Both the position numbers and the translations under genes were made by a program. 23,132 nt of DNA, from NCBI GenBank assembly GCA_041650795.1, contig JBAZKK010000016.1, positions 1 through 23,132 on the forward strand, read 5' to 3'. Source of the stretch: JBAZKK01 sp041650795. Lineage in GTDB: Bacteria > Omnitrophota > Gorgyraeia > Gygaellales > Profunditerraquicolaceae. Below are positions 15,862-23,132 of this stretch, piece after piece (position 1 is the stretch's first letter; each line of letters opens with the position of its first letter). The notes under the pieces are model-generated. The model saw only the letters and a program-made list of their open reading frames with translations, ran no database searches and was not told the DNA's origin.

Positions 15862-16044
15862 ATGACCAGATTGATGGACCTTGATGAATTAGCGGATTAC
15901 CTGCGCCTTAAAAAGCAGACTATTTACAATTGGCTGCACGAGGGCAAGATATCAGGTATAAAAGTCGGAGGGGTATGGCGGTTTGATCCGAAAGAAATAA
16001 ATGCCTGGCTTAACAGCAGAAGGCGCGTAAGTAAAATACAATAA
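15862..16044 (+). CDS. Excisionase-type (MerR-like) helix-turn-helix DNA-binding protein
   Basis: The 60-residue protein is a single domain: LDELADYLRLKKQTIYNWLHEG (helix-turn-helix) followed by KISGIKVGGVWRFDPKEINAWL, the wing with the GGxWRF signature of the HTH_17/excisionase family. Such proteins also serve as transcription factors (BldC and AlpA types). There is no integrase or att site nearby, so excision is unlikely. It lies 1 nt before the PilM-PilN gene and behind a promoter with short repeats, so it is a candidate autoregulator of the pilus operon. That role is inference. No good ribosome site precedes the ATG. Confidence 0.87.
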   Translation: MTRLMDLDELADYLRLKKQTIYNWLHEGKISGIKVGGVWRFDPKEINAWLNSRRRVSKIQ

Positions 16045-16045
16045 G

Positions 16046-17611
16046 ATGAATAAATTAGGAATATATTTCGGCTCACGGGTAATAAGCCTGGTAGAGATAA
16101 GAGGCAGGCAGATATTAAACAATGTTCAGATAAGCCTGCCTTCGGTGTCTTCTAATGCCAGCACAATAGAATTGCCGGAAGAAGATAAGATCGTAGCCTT
16201 GGTTAAGGATGAATTAGAGAAGAGGCATATTGAAGCCAAGGAAGCGGCAGTGAGCTTATCAGGCAAGGATTTGATTATACGTAATTTTGAAATGGCGATA
16301 TTGCCGCGGGACGAAATAGCCGGTGCGGTAAACTTTGAAGTAAGGAAATACATACCGTTTAAGACTGAAGAACTGGTGGCAGATTTCCAATGCAAGACGG
16401 ACAAGACAGCCCAGAAGAACCGCATACTTTTTGTAGCCATTAAGAAAGAGACCATTGACAGATACCTCTCTATCGTTAACAAGCTGGGGTTAAAGATGGT
16501 ATCACTGGAATATTCGGCTTTCAGTATGTTGAAGCTGTTGAAACTGGGAGGAATCCCAAGCCAGAGGGGGGTAAGGGGTATTTTTAACATAGACCTGGTG
16601 GAGAATGATGAAGTAAACTTTCTGGTCCTGGATGACGGTTTTCCGCTGTTTAGCCGCGACGTGGTGCTCTTGGGTGCAACTGCTGTTCCCGAGGCCTCCA
16701 AGCCCGAGGTACCGGAGCCTAATGCGGTCCTGGAGAAGCTTAAGAGGGAGATACGCATTTCAATGGATTATTATGACCGCACCTTCCCGATTAAAAACAT
16801 AGATAAGATTTTCTTTGTGATGGACCGCAATTATCAGGCCGAGTTGGAAGGTTTTATCAGTTTTATCAGGGATATAGGATTGAGTTTGCAGTTCGTAGAT
16901 TTGAAGAGGTGCCTTGGTAAAACCGTTCCTTTTTCTCTGGCGTTCCTGAAGAGCTACGCCACTGCCCTTGCCAACGTCAATACCGGGCTCAAACCAAACC
17001 TTCTGCAAGCCAAAGAAAAGGCCGAAAAAAAGGCTCCTGTAGAGCGCCCAAAAACAAAGACGGGCGTTTTATTGATGCAGTTAAGAAGCGAGACTGCCAA
17101 GGCGCTGGCGATAGCCATTTTTATATGCCTGGGGACATATTACTTTGGCGCTTCGCGTTTATTGCCGCTACGCATGGAAATAAATAAGATAAAAAAGATG
17201 CGGCCTGCGGCCAGCTCCCTCATAAAACCTAATGCCGGATATGATGAGTTGGTCCGGGTTAATGCTGAATACAGGAAAAGGATAAATGTCCTTGACGGGC
17301 TCCTGACCAAAAGGATATATGTAACCGAATTGCTCGACGCCATACCGCGCCTCGTTCCCAGCCAGATGCGCCTTAGCGAGCTATCCTTCAAAAAGGAAGC
17401 GGCAGGGGTGGTGAGTTTAGTATTGCAGGGCGTGGTTTATATGGGGGATAGCAACCAAGAGATGGCTGCGGTCAACAAGTTTCTGGCTGCCCTTAAATCT
17501 AACCCTGTATTTTCGAAATATTTCGGCGACCTCATCGGGGTGGTTTCAATAAACCACCAGGAGATGTTCGGCAGGCCCGTGACGACTTTCGTGATTGCCT
17601 GCAAAAAATAG
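16046..17611 (+). CDS. pilM: PilM-PilN fusion (GspL-like) pilus/secretion inner-membrane protein
   Basis: Residues 1 to about 315 match PilM, the actin-like cytoplasmic protein: LGIYFGSRVISLVEIRG, the AAVSLSGKDLIIRNF strand, the ILPRDEI and EVRKYIPF segments and a second lobe ending LANVNTGLKPNLLQ. A charged linker (320-345) leads to one membrane helix (about 351-369). A periplasmic PilN-like region follows (about 370-521), with LLDAIPRLVPSQMRLSELSF typical of PilN. Separate pilM and pilN genes are usual in type IV pilus operons; here they are one frame. GspL of type II secretion has the same overall plan, so GspL is the main alternative. It sits between the HTH gene (1 nt) and pilO (9 nt). 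Confidence 0.85.
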   Translation: MNKLGIYFGSRVISLVEIRGRQILNNVQISLPSVSSNASTIELPEEDKIVALVKDELEKRHIEAKEAAVSLSGKDLIIRNFEMAILPRDEIAGAVNFEVRKYIPFKTEELVADFQCKTDKTAQKNRILFVAIKKETIDRYLSIVNKLGLKMVSLEYSAFSMLKLLKLGGIPSQRGVRGIFNIDLVENDEVNFLVLDDGFPLFSRDVVLLGATAVPEASKPEVPEPNAVLEKLKREIRISMDYYDRTFPIKNIDKIFFVMDRNYQAELEGFISFIRDIGLSLQFVDLKRCLGKTVPFSLAFLKSYATALANVNTGLKPNLLQAKEKAEKKAPVERPKTKTGVLLMQLRSETAKALAIAIFICLGTYYFGASRLLPLRMEINKIKKMRPAASSLIKPNAGYDELVRVNAEYRKRINVLDGLLTKRIYVTELLDAIPRLVPSQMRLSELSFKKEAAGVVSLVLQGVVYMGDSNQEMAAVNKFLAALKSNPVFSKYFGDLIGVVSINHQEMFGRPVTTFVIACKK

Positions 17612-17620
17612 GATAAGGAT

Positions 17621-18145
17621 ATGGATGCCACAAAACTCTTGACCTTATACCGCGAAAAGACATTGAGCGTCCTGATAATCGTTGTTTCCCTGATTGTCTC
17701 GGCCAACATCTATAAATCCCAGACTAACAAGTTCAACGCCCTTGGCAGGGTCAAAGACGAAGAGGCCAGGAAGAATACGGCGATAGGCAAGATTTTAGAG
17801 ACAGAGAAGGTATTTGATTCCTACCGGAAGGTCTTTAAGAAGACGGATATCAACGAATCAATTAATACCATCACCACCATTGCCCGCGAGTGCGACATTA
17901 CCGTTAATTCCATCAAGCCGGGCAAGGAGGAAACCGAGCAGGTCTATGTTCGTTACCCATTTGCATTAGAGGTATCAGCCAGCGGTTACCACAACATCGG
18001 CAGGTTTATCAGCAAGCTGGAGAACCACAGCGATATCTGTTTCGTGGATAGTCTCAATATCAAAGTCCCGGAGGTAACCGGTACTGCGCGCAGGTTTGCT
18101 GCCGAAATGACATTGAGCACGGTAGGGTTAAGGGACACGAAATGA
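17621..18145 (+). CDS. pilO: PilO/GspM-like pilus assembly protein
   Basis: The 174-residue protein has a short cytoplasmic start, one membrane helix (about 14-31), a coiled-coil stretch (32-75, rich in K, E and A) and a ferredoxin-like periplasmic domain. The segment GYHNIGRFISKLENHSDICFVDSLNIKVPE (about 117-146) matches the characteristic PilO strand-helix pattern. PilO pairs with PilN to link the cytoplasmic motor to the PilP-secretin part. A TAAGGAT-like ribosome site precedes the ATG. The stop overlaps the next gene by 4 nt (ATGA). GspM is structurally equivalent; the order M/N-O-P-Q favours the pilus naming. Confidence 0.82.
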   Translation: MDATKLLTLYREKTLSVLIIVVSLIVSANIYKSQTNKFNALGRVKDEEARKNTAIGKILETEKVFDSYRKVFKKTDINESINTITTIARECDITVNSIKPGKEETEQVYVRYPFALEVSASGYHNIGRFISKLENHSDICFVDSLNIKVPEVTGTARRFAAEMTLSTVGLRDTK

Positions 18146-18585
18146 AAGTAACGCTTAAGCTTATCAGCGTATTTATATCTTTCGGGCATCTCCTTGCCTG
18201 TTATGGCGAGGTTGGGGCCGCTGATCCGGAGACCGTCTCCGGGGCCAAGCTTAAGTCCGGCATCGAATATAAGGCAGAGGGCCTCGCAGACCCATTTATA
18301 GATTTTAAGACAGAGAAGAAAAAAGAGGATACGCATAAGACCGAGAAACTCAAGCCCCTGCCGTCTTTGGTAGTGCAGGGGATGATCTGGGGAGGGAACC
18401 TGCCGCAGGCCATCATTAATAATAAGGTTTTGACGATAGGGGATGCTATCGAAGGCGTAAAGATAAAGTCCATTGACAAAGAAGGAATATCCGTGCTCTT
18501 TGAGGGTCAACTTTATAAAATAGCTTCTCCGGCAGAAACGAATTACGGTAATCTTAAGAATATCCAAGAAGGAGGCAAGAAATGA
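18142..18585 (+). CDS. pilP: PilP-like lipoprotein with HR domain
   Basis: The 147-residue protein has a hydrophobic N-terminus ending in LLAC, a good lipobox with Cys20 as the lipidated residue. A Lys/Glu-rich linker (about 55-70) leads to a small beta domain (about 73-130, LVVQGMIWGGNLPQAIINNK to VLFEGQLYKI) like the HR domain of PilP and GspC. PilP is an inner-membrane lipoprotein that contacts the secretin N-domain, consistent with its place between pilO and the secretin gene. It overlaps both neighbours by 4 nt. Signal peptidase I cleavage after GAA is an alternative. Similarity is by pattern and context rather than a strong signature. Confidence 0.75.
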   Translation: MKVTLKLISVFISFGHLLACYGEVGAADPETVSGAKLKSGIEYKAEGLADPFIDFKTEKKKEDTHKTEKLKPLPSLVVQGMIWGGNLPQAIINNKVLTIGDAIEGVKIKSIDKEGISVLFEGQLYKIASPAETNYGNLKNIQEGGKK

Positions 18586-20048
18586 AGAATACCATCAATA
18601 AGATGTTCTTATTCGCTACCCTAATCTCTTTGTTTATCATGCCGCAGTTAAGCGCCGAGCAGGATTTGTTTTTCCCTGACCCCGATGCCACCATATCCAT
18701 GGACCTGCAGGATGCCAATCTCAAGGATGTGCTCAAGATTTTTTCTATACAGTCCGGCATGAACTTTATTGCCTCGGAGGCCCTGCAGGACAGGAAACTC
18801 ACCCTTTATCTGGACAAGGTCCCCATCCAGGAGGCAATGGACAAGATATTTGCCGCCAATAACCTCTCTTATGAGCTTGACCCCGATTCCAATATTTTTG
18901 TCGTGAAGGACTACGGCAAGCCAGAGGTGGAGACCATAACCAAGATATATTATTTGAAGTATGCCAGCGTTTCCACCTCCCCCATCACTACCGAGGTGTC
19001 TTCCCAGCTTAACAGCAAAGCGGGGGCGGATATTATTAATGCCGTCAAAGACGTTTTGAGCCCCAAGGGCAAGATCTCCGAGAATCTCAGGACCAACAGC
19101 TTGATTGTCACGGATATGCCCAGCAAGTTCCCGGTGATTGAGCAGGTTATCTCGCACCTTGACGTTTACTCCCCGCAGATACTTATCGAGGTAGAGATGC
19201 TTGACGTCAGCAAGAACGTGGTGGACAAGCTGGGTTTTGAGTTCGACAACAGCCCCTTTAGTTTGATTGTGCCGGGTTCCCTAAGCAAGGCGAAATTCTT
19301 TATGGGGGACACAACCCTTAAATCCATCAAATCCATTACTACGGCCACCGCAGGGGCGGTCTCCTTCGGCTCTACTTACGCGGAGGTCCTGGATTACCTG
19401 CGCACCCAGACCGATACGAGGTACCTCGCCAGGCCGAAACTCCTGACCCTTAATAATGAGACAGCCGAAATCAAGATTACCACCAATGAGTCCATAGGCA
19501 TTGAGACTACCGACGTATCAAACACCGGTAGCATTACCGCAGACCCGGAAAGGCAGGAGACCGGCGTATCCTTAAGAGTTACCCCCCAGGCCAACATTGA
19601 AACTGGCTTGATTACGATGTTCATCTATCCTGAGGTGAGCGAAGCCAAAGAGGGCAATACCCTCACCTCCGGCAACCTTACCTATACCTTCCGTGACCCT
19701 GAAGTGCGCAGCACTAAGTCCACCGTACGCATCAAGGACGGAGATACTGTTATCGTGGGAGGGCTTATCCGCAATGAGTTTATCCAGACAACCAAAAAAC
19801 TCCCTATCTTAGGGGATATACCTATTATCGGCATGATGTTCAGGCATAAGGATAAAACCAAAGATACCAACCGCGAACTCCTGGTTTTTATCACGCCCCG
19901 CATCATAAAAGATTCCTACTACCAGAAGGCTGCCAAGGTAGCGAGGGGCAGTAGCGTGCCGGCCAGGGAACAAAGTCCTGCCTCGTCTTTGGTGAACCGC
20001 CAGGCCGTAATAAACTCCAGGCTTAATAGCTTAGAGAGGATGGAATAA
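18582..20048 (+). CDS. pilQ: Secretin (PilQ/GspD family), short form
   Basis: Secretins form the outer-membrane gate for pili or secreted proteins. The 488-residue protein has a signal peptide (cleavage likely after LSA, residue 25). An N0/STN-like domain follows (about 37-105, ISMDLQDANLKDVLKIF), then one N1-type domain (NAVKDVLSPKGKISENLRTNSLIVTD). The secretin core carries LPILGDIPIIGMMFRHKDK (about 407-425) and ends with RELLVFITPRII. PilQ and GspD usually have 600-750 residues; the extra N2/N3 or AMIN repeats are missing. The AAGGAGG site lies in the end of the pilP gene, which overlaps by 4 nt. The tail after 450 is Ser/Ala/Arg-rich and may be a pilotin-type contact; that is inference. 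Confidence 0.92.
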   Translation: MKNTINKMFLFATLISLFIMPQLSAEQDLFFPDPDATISMDLQDANLKDVLKIFSIQSGMNFIASEALQDRKLTLYLDKVPIQEAMDKIFAANNLSYELDPDSNIFVVKDYGKPEVETITKIYYLKYASVSTSPITTEVSSQLNSKAGADIINAVKDVLSPKGKISENLRTNSLIVTDMPSKFPVIEQVISHLDVYSPQILIEVEMLDVSKNVVDKLGFEFDNSPFSLIVPGSLSKAKFFMGDTTLKSIKSITTATAGAVSFGSTYAEVLDYLRTQTDTRYLARPKLLTLNNETAEIKITTNESIGIETTDVSNTGSITADPERQETGVSLRVTPQANIETGLITMFIYPEVSEAKEGNTLTSGNLTYTFRDPEVRSTKSTVRIKDGDTVIVGGLIRNEFIQTTKKLPILGDIPIIGMMFRHKDKTKDTNRELLVFITPRIIKDSYYQKAAKVARGSSVPAREQSPASSLVNRQAVINSRLNSLERME

Positions 20049-20060
20049 GGTTCCTAGGTG

Positions 20061-20069
20061 TGCTATAAT
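20061..20069 (+). promoter_or_regulatory. Extended -10 promoter candidate before pilB
   Basis: TGCTATAAT (TG at 20061-20062, TATAAT at 20064-20069) is a perfect extended -10 in the 50 bp gap between the secretin and ATPase genes. No good -35 is visible at 17 bp upstream, as is usual for extended -10 promoters. The expected start lies near 20076, giving a leader of about 23 nt for the ATPase gene, which lacks a Shine-Dalgarno. It could let pilB/pilC be expressed separately from the rest of the operon. Confidence 0.5.
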
Positions 20070-20098
20070 TAAGCTGTCGCGCAATAATAATCAAACCT

Positions 20099-21808
20099 AT
20101 GCCCCCGAAAGAAAAATACCTTAGATTAGGCGAATCCCTTATCAAAGAAGGCGTTATTACCCAGCAGCAGCTGGAGCAGACTATCAGGCTGCAGAAACAG
20201 GAAGGTGGCAGGCTTGGCGAGATACTTATAAGGCTTGGCATGCTTAAGGAAGAACAACTGGTAATCGCCCTTGGCAAGCAGCTCAATATCCCTTATTTTT
20301 CGCTCGGAAGCGACCTGAACCCGGCGGCCGAGCAGAACCTGATAGAGCTGGTACCCAAGGAGTTCGCTATCCGCAATACGGTATTGCCGTTATCCCGCCA
20401 TCTGGGATCGCTGACAGTAGCGATGTTCGACCCCCTAGACCTTATCCTGATAGACAACCTAAGAAAACTGACCAGCTGTGAGGTCAATCCGGTGATTGCG
20501 GCTAAATCAGATATTAATAAGGCAATCGAAAAATTCTACGGAAAGTCCAAGATACTCCAGGATGCCGTAAATGCCTCTTACGAGACGGAGAGCGATATTG
20601 CCTTTGAGAGCCTGGAATCAAGCGACCAGGAGCTAAGCCTGGATAAGATTATAGCCCGTGCCGAAGAGGCCCCGGTCGTAAAGCTGGTTGACCTGATTAT
20701 CCGCCAGGCCATTGACGAGAGGGCATCCGATATACATATCGAGCCGTTTAAAGACAAGATATCCCTTCGTTACCGCATAGACGGCAAACTTTATGAGATC
20801 CCGCCCCCCGCCAGGCATCTGCACCTGCCGATTATTTCGCGCATCAAGATCCTCGGGAAGCTTGATATCGCGGAAAAAAGGCTTCCTCAGGACGGGGCGT
20901 TTCTGGTAAGGATGGAGGACCGGCCCATTGATATCAGGGTCTCGACCCTCCCCACCATATACGGAGAGAAAGTGGTTATGAGGATTCTTGACCGCACTAG
21001 CGTGCCTTTGGATCTTGCACAGCTGGGCTTTGAGCCTGCGCAGCTTGAGATCATGCGCCGCGTTATAAAATCCCCTTACGGGCTAATATTTTTGACCGGT
21101 CCGACCGGATGCGGAAAGACCACGACCCTCTATGCGATATTGAATGAAATAAAAAGCCCGACCAAGAACATCATTACGGTAGAGGACCCCGTGGAATATA
21201 AGTTAGAGGGCATAAATCAGGTCCAGGTTAAACCAGAGATAGGGCTGACGTTTGCTACCGCCCTGCGGCACTTCCTGAGGCAGGACCCTGATATCATGCT
21301 TGTGGGAGAGACCAGGGACCTTGAGACAGCCCAGATAGGCGTGCGCTCCGCGCTTACGGGGCACCTGGTTTTCAGCACCCTTCATACCAACGATGCGGCC
21401 TCAGCTACGGTGCGTTTGGTAGATATAGGCATAGAACCTTACATGGTGGCGCCGTCTCTGTTGGCGGTAATAGGACAGCGCCTTATCAGAAAGCTCTGCC
21501 CTGACTGCAAGGAAGCATATGAGCCTACCTTGAAGCAGCTGGGCGATATTAAGCTTAATGCCGAACTGATATACCGGGCAAAGGGGTGCAATAAGTGCGC
21601 CCAGATAGGATACCGCGGCAGGGCTGCGATTGCGGAGGTTATGATAGTAAATGAAACCGTGCGTGAGTTGATTAACCAGAGGGCTTCTTATCTGGCAGTA
21701 AGGGATGCTGCGATAGCGGCAGGGATGCAGAGCCTGCGTGATATCGCCATAAAGAAAGTTGAGTCGGGGGTCACTTCCCTGGAAGAAGCAATTTCAGTGA
21801 CGATGTGA
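20099..21808 (+). CDS. pilB: Pilus assembly/type II secretion ATPase (PilB/GspE)
   Basis: The hexameric ATPase powers pilin or pseudopilin polymerisation at the inner membrane. The 569-residue protein has an N-terminal MshEN-like domain (about 1-150, GESLIKEGVITQQQLEQTIR and GRLGEILIRLGML), the c-di-GMP-binding type in some relatives. The ATPase core follows: Walker A GPTGCGKT (334-341), Asp-box region, Walker B LVGETRD with Glu404, and the His box STLHTND. A tetracysteine zinc site is formed by Cys467, Cys470, Cys497 and Cys500. Length and order are typical of PilB and GspE; the two cannot be split with certainty. A possible internal promoter precedes it. No retraction ATPase PilT is in the window. 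Confidence 0.95.
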   Translation: MPPKEKYLRLGESLIKEGVITQQQLEQTIRLQKQEGGRLGEILIRLGMLKEEQLVIALGKQLNIPYFSLGSDLNPAAEQNLIELVPKEFAIRNTVLPLSRHLGSLTVAMFDPLDLILIDNLRKLTSCEVNPVIAAKSDINKAIEKFYGKSKILQDAVNASYETESDIAFESLESSDQELSLDKIIARAEEAPVVKLVDLIIRQAIDERASDIHIEPFKDKISLRYRIDGKLYEIPPPARHLHLPIISRIKILGKLDIAEKRLPQDGAFLVRMEDRPIDIRVSTLPTIYGEKVVMRILDRTSVPLDLAQLGFEPAQLEIMRRVIKSPYGLIFLTGPTGCGKTTTLYAILNEIKSPTKNIITVEDPVEYKLEGINQVQVKPEIGLTFATALRHFLRQDPDIMLVGETRDLETAQIGVRSALTGHLVFSTLHTNDAASATVRLVDIGIEPYMVAPSLLAVIGQRLIRKLCPDCKEAYEPTLKQLGDIKLNAELIYRAKGCNKCAQIGYRGRAAIAEVMIVNETVRELINQRASYLAVRDAAIAAGMQSLRDIAIKKVESGVTSLEEAISVTM

Positions 21809-21828
21809 GCCTGCCTCAAGATTAAAAT

Positions 21829-23070
21829 ATGCCTAAATTTTTTTATATTGCAAGGGATAATAAGGGGGCAAAGGTCTCCGGGGCAGAAGAGGCCTCCTCC
21901 AGCGACGAGCTTATTAACCGGCTTCAGTCGCGGAACCTGATAGTCATAAATGTTACGCTTGATTACGAAAAGAGCGTTTCCGGCCAGAGAACAGATGCCT
22001 TTGGGCCGAGAAGGCGCTTCCAGCATTACGGCGTTAATAGCCAAGACCTTGTGACCTTTTCCAGGCAGCTTGCCACAATGCTGGGCGCAGCTGTGCCGAT
22101 ACTTAAAAGCCTTGATACTATCGCCAGACAGATTCCAAGCCGCAGGTTGTACGCTGTTATCAATGAGATGATAAAAGACATGGAGGGGGGCTTGAGTCTG
22201 CATGAGGCGATGGCAAAGCACCCTAAGTTTTTTTCGGAGCTTTGGGTCAACCTGGTTGAGACGGGGGAGGCCAGCGGCAATCTGGCGTTGGTTTTGGAGC
22301 GCCTGGCCAGTTACCTGGAAAGAAACGCGGCATTTAAGAAAAAGATAGTCTCCAGCCTGATATATCCCGTGCTTCTTATGTGCGCCAGCACCGCGGCGTT
22401 GATATTCCTGACCGTTAAGATAATACCGACGTTCGCCGACCTTTTTAAAGGGTTCAACGTCACGATGCCCGCTTTTACGCGCGCGCTTATCAGCGTGAGT
22501 TTCTTTATAAGGAAATATGGTTTGACTGCAATAGGCCTGATAGCGGTGGCGTTTCTTTTCGTGCTCAGGCCCTACCTTAAGACCAGGGAAGGCAGAAGGG
22601 TCCTTGAGAAAATTGAATTCAGCCTGCCGGTATTCGGAGAGTTTTACCGCGGGCTTGTTGTGGAAAGGTTTTCCTCGAGCATGTCTACCTTGGTGGAGAG
22701 CGGGGTGCCCATACTTTACGCGCTTGAGATTGCCGAGCACAGCGTAGGAAATTACACTATGGCAGATATTGTGCGCAGGGTTAAGGAAGAGGTGCGCGAA
22801 GGAAAGACCCTAAACCGCTCCCTGGAAGAAAGCGGTTTTTTTGAGCCGATGGTTGTCCAGATGCTGGCGGTCGGAGAGGAAGTGGGGGACCTGCCCCAGA
22901 TGTTAAAGCGCATTACGGTATTCTATCAGGAATACGCGGAGACATTTTTGGGGAGGTTTACCGCGATGTTTGAACCCATCATGTTGATATTTATGGGCTT
23001 GGTCATCGGCTCGATGGTAGTGGGGATGTTCATGCCGATATTCCAGATAGCAAACATCGGCGGACATTAA
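21829..23070 (+). CDS. pilC: Inner-membrane platform protein (PilC/GspF)
   Basis: This polytopic platform couples the ATPase to pilin addition. The 413-residue protein has the family layout: an N-terminal cytoplasmic start FFYIARDNKGAKVSG, then two T2SSF domains (about 70-190 and 273-395, with GGLSLHEAMAKHP and EGKTLNRSLEESGFFEP as equivalent helices). Membrane segments lie at about 176-200, 229-250 and 380-405. Both halves contain the conserved VxxGExxGxL motif (NLVETGEASGNL, MLAVGEEVGDL). It follows pilB by 20 nt. No Shine-Dalgarno is evident. It fits PilC or GspF equally well. Confidence 0.95.
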   Translation: MPKFFYIARDNKGAKVSGAEEASSSDELINRLQSRNLIVINVTLDYEKSVSGQRTDAFGPRRRFQHYGVNSQDLVTFSRQLATMLGAAVPILKSLDTIARQIPSRRLYAVINEMIKDMEGGLSLHEAMAKHPKFFSELWVNLVETGEASGNLALVLERLASYLERNAAFKKKIVSSLIYPVLLMCASTAALIFLTVKIIPTFADLFKGFNVTMPAFTRALISVSFFIRKYGLTAIGLIAVAFLFVLRPYLKTREGRRVLEKIEFSLPVFGEFYRGLVVERFSSSMSTLVESGVPILYALEIAEHSVGNYTMADIVRRVKEEVREGKTLNRSLEESGFFEPMVVQMLAVGEEVGDLPQMLKRITVFYQEYAETFLGRFTAMFEPIMLIFMGLVIGSMVVGMFMPIFQIANIGGH

Positions 23071-23118
23071 GATTAGATTTACGTCTTTGTCCTTTAGGGC
23101 CTTGGGGGGGGTAATTTA

Positions 23119-23132
23119 ATGAGAGAGAAAAT
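23119..23132 (+). CDS. Start of a further gene, cut by the window edge
   Basis: An ATG at 23119 opens a frame beginning Met-Arg-Glu-Lys, 48 nt after the pilC stop, behind a run of G residues (23104-23111) that could act as a ribosome site. After pilB-pilC the usual next gene is a pilin or pseudopilin (pilA/gspG), whose leaders are short and charged like this. Only four codons are visible, so identity is a guess from context. Confidence 0.35.

Noticed and set aside
15862..16044. Excisionase-like gene as a sign of an integrated element
   Set aside because: No integrase, att repeats, phage genes or tRNA target are nearby, and it is joined to the pilus operon, so a regulator is more likely.
16126..16758. 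A 210-codon minus-strand frame inside the PilM-PilN gene
   Set aside because: The Ser/Thr/Leu-rich composition and complete overlap with the PilM domain indicate a reverse-strand shadow.
17986..18567. A 193-codon minus-strand frame opposite pilO and pilP
   Set aside because: It spans two coupled genes on the other strand, with no ribosome site or motif.
21688..22740. A 350-codon open frame on the minus strand across the ends of pilB and pilC
   Set aside because: It is antisense to two firmly identified genes, shows no recognisable motif, and its His/Arg/Lys-rich composition is typical of a shadow frame.

Overview
All genes in this 23.1 kb window lie on the + strand and read as bacterial chromosome. 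No rRNA, tRNA, insertion sequence, phage gene or CRISPR array is visible. The gene set fits a diderm (Gram-negative type) bacterium: diaminopimelate synthesis for peptidoglycan, an ExbB/ExbD energy-transfer pair, an outer-membrane secretin and a type IV pilus/type II secretion machine. The mix of a TMTC-like membrane glycosyltransferase, a large exported TPR protein next to exbBD, and a fused PilM-PilN protein resembles uncultured Omnitrophota (OP3) or neighbouring PVC-type genomes. That placement is an inference from gene style, not a measured phylogeny.

Region 1 (1-5486) is a tight biosynthetic operon: dapF (5' end outside the window), dapA, dapB, dapL, folK, panC, nadX. Gaps are at most 14 nt and several genes overlap by 4 or 8 nt. 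DapL with DapA/B/F supports the one-step aminotransferase route to LL-diaminopimelate, without DapD/DapE. FolK, PanC and NadX start folate, pantothenate/CoA and NAD synthesis.

Region 2 (5487-5855) holds a small, very basic two-repeat protein of unrecognised function, followed by a long hairpin that probably terminates transcription. Region 3 (5856-10632) has a membrane glycosyltransferase-like protein with C-terminal TPRs, then uvrA.

Region 4 (10638-15029) is a probable envelope-energisation operon: an exported 831-residue TPR protein, ExbB, ExbD, a divergent TonB-like protein and a small membrane zinc-ribbon protein. Region 5 (15031-15694) begins with an excellent sigma70-type promoter, then a winged-helix protein of the DUF2582 type and a small pseudopilin-like protein. 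An AT-rich 167 bp regulatory gap with short direct repeats follows.

Region 6 (15862-23132) is a pilus/secretion operon: an excisionase-type HTH protein, a PilM-PilN fusion, PilO, a PilP-like lipoprotein, a short secretin (PilQ/GspD), the assembly ATPase (PilB/GspE) and the platform protein (PilC/GspF). A new reading frame starts at the window edge, where a pilin gene would be expected. The HTH gene sits 1 nt upstream of pilM, so it is a candidate regulator of this machine.
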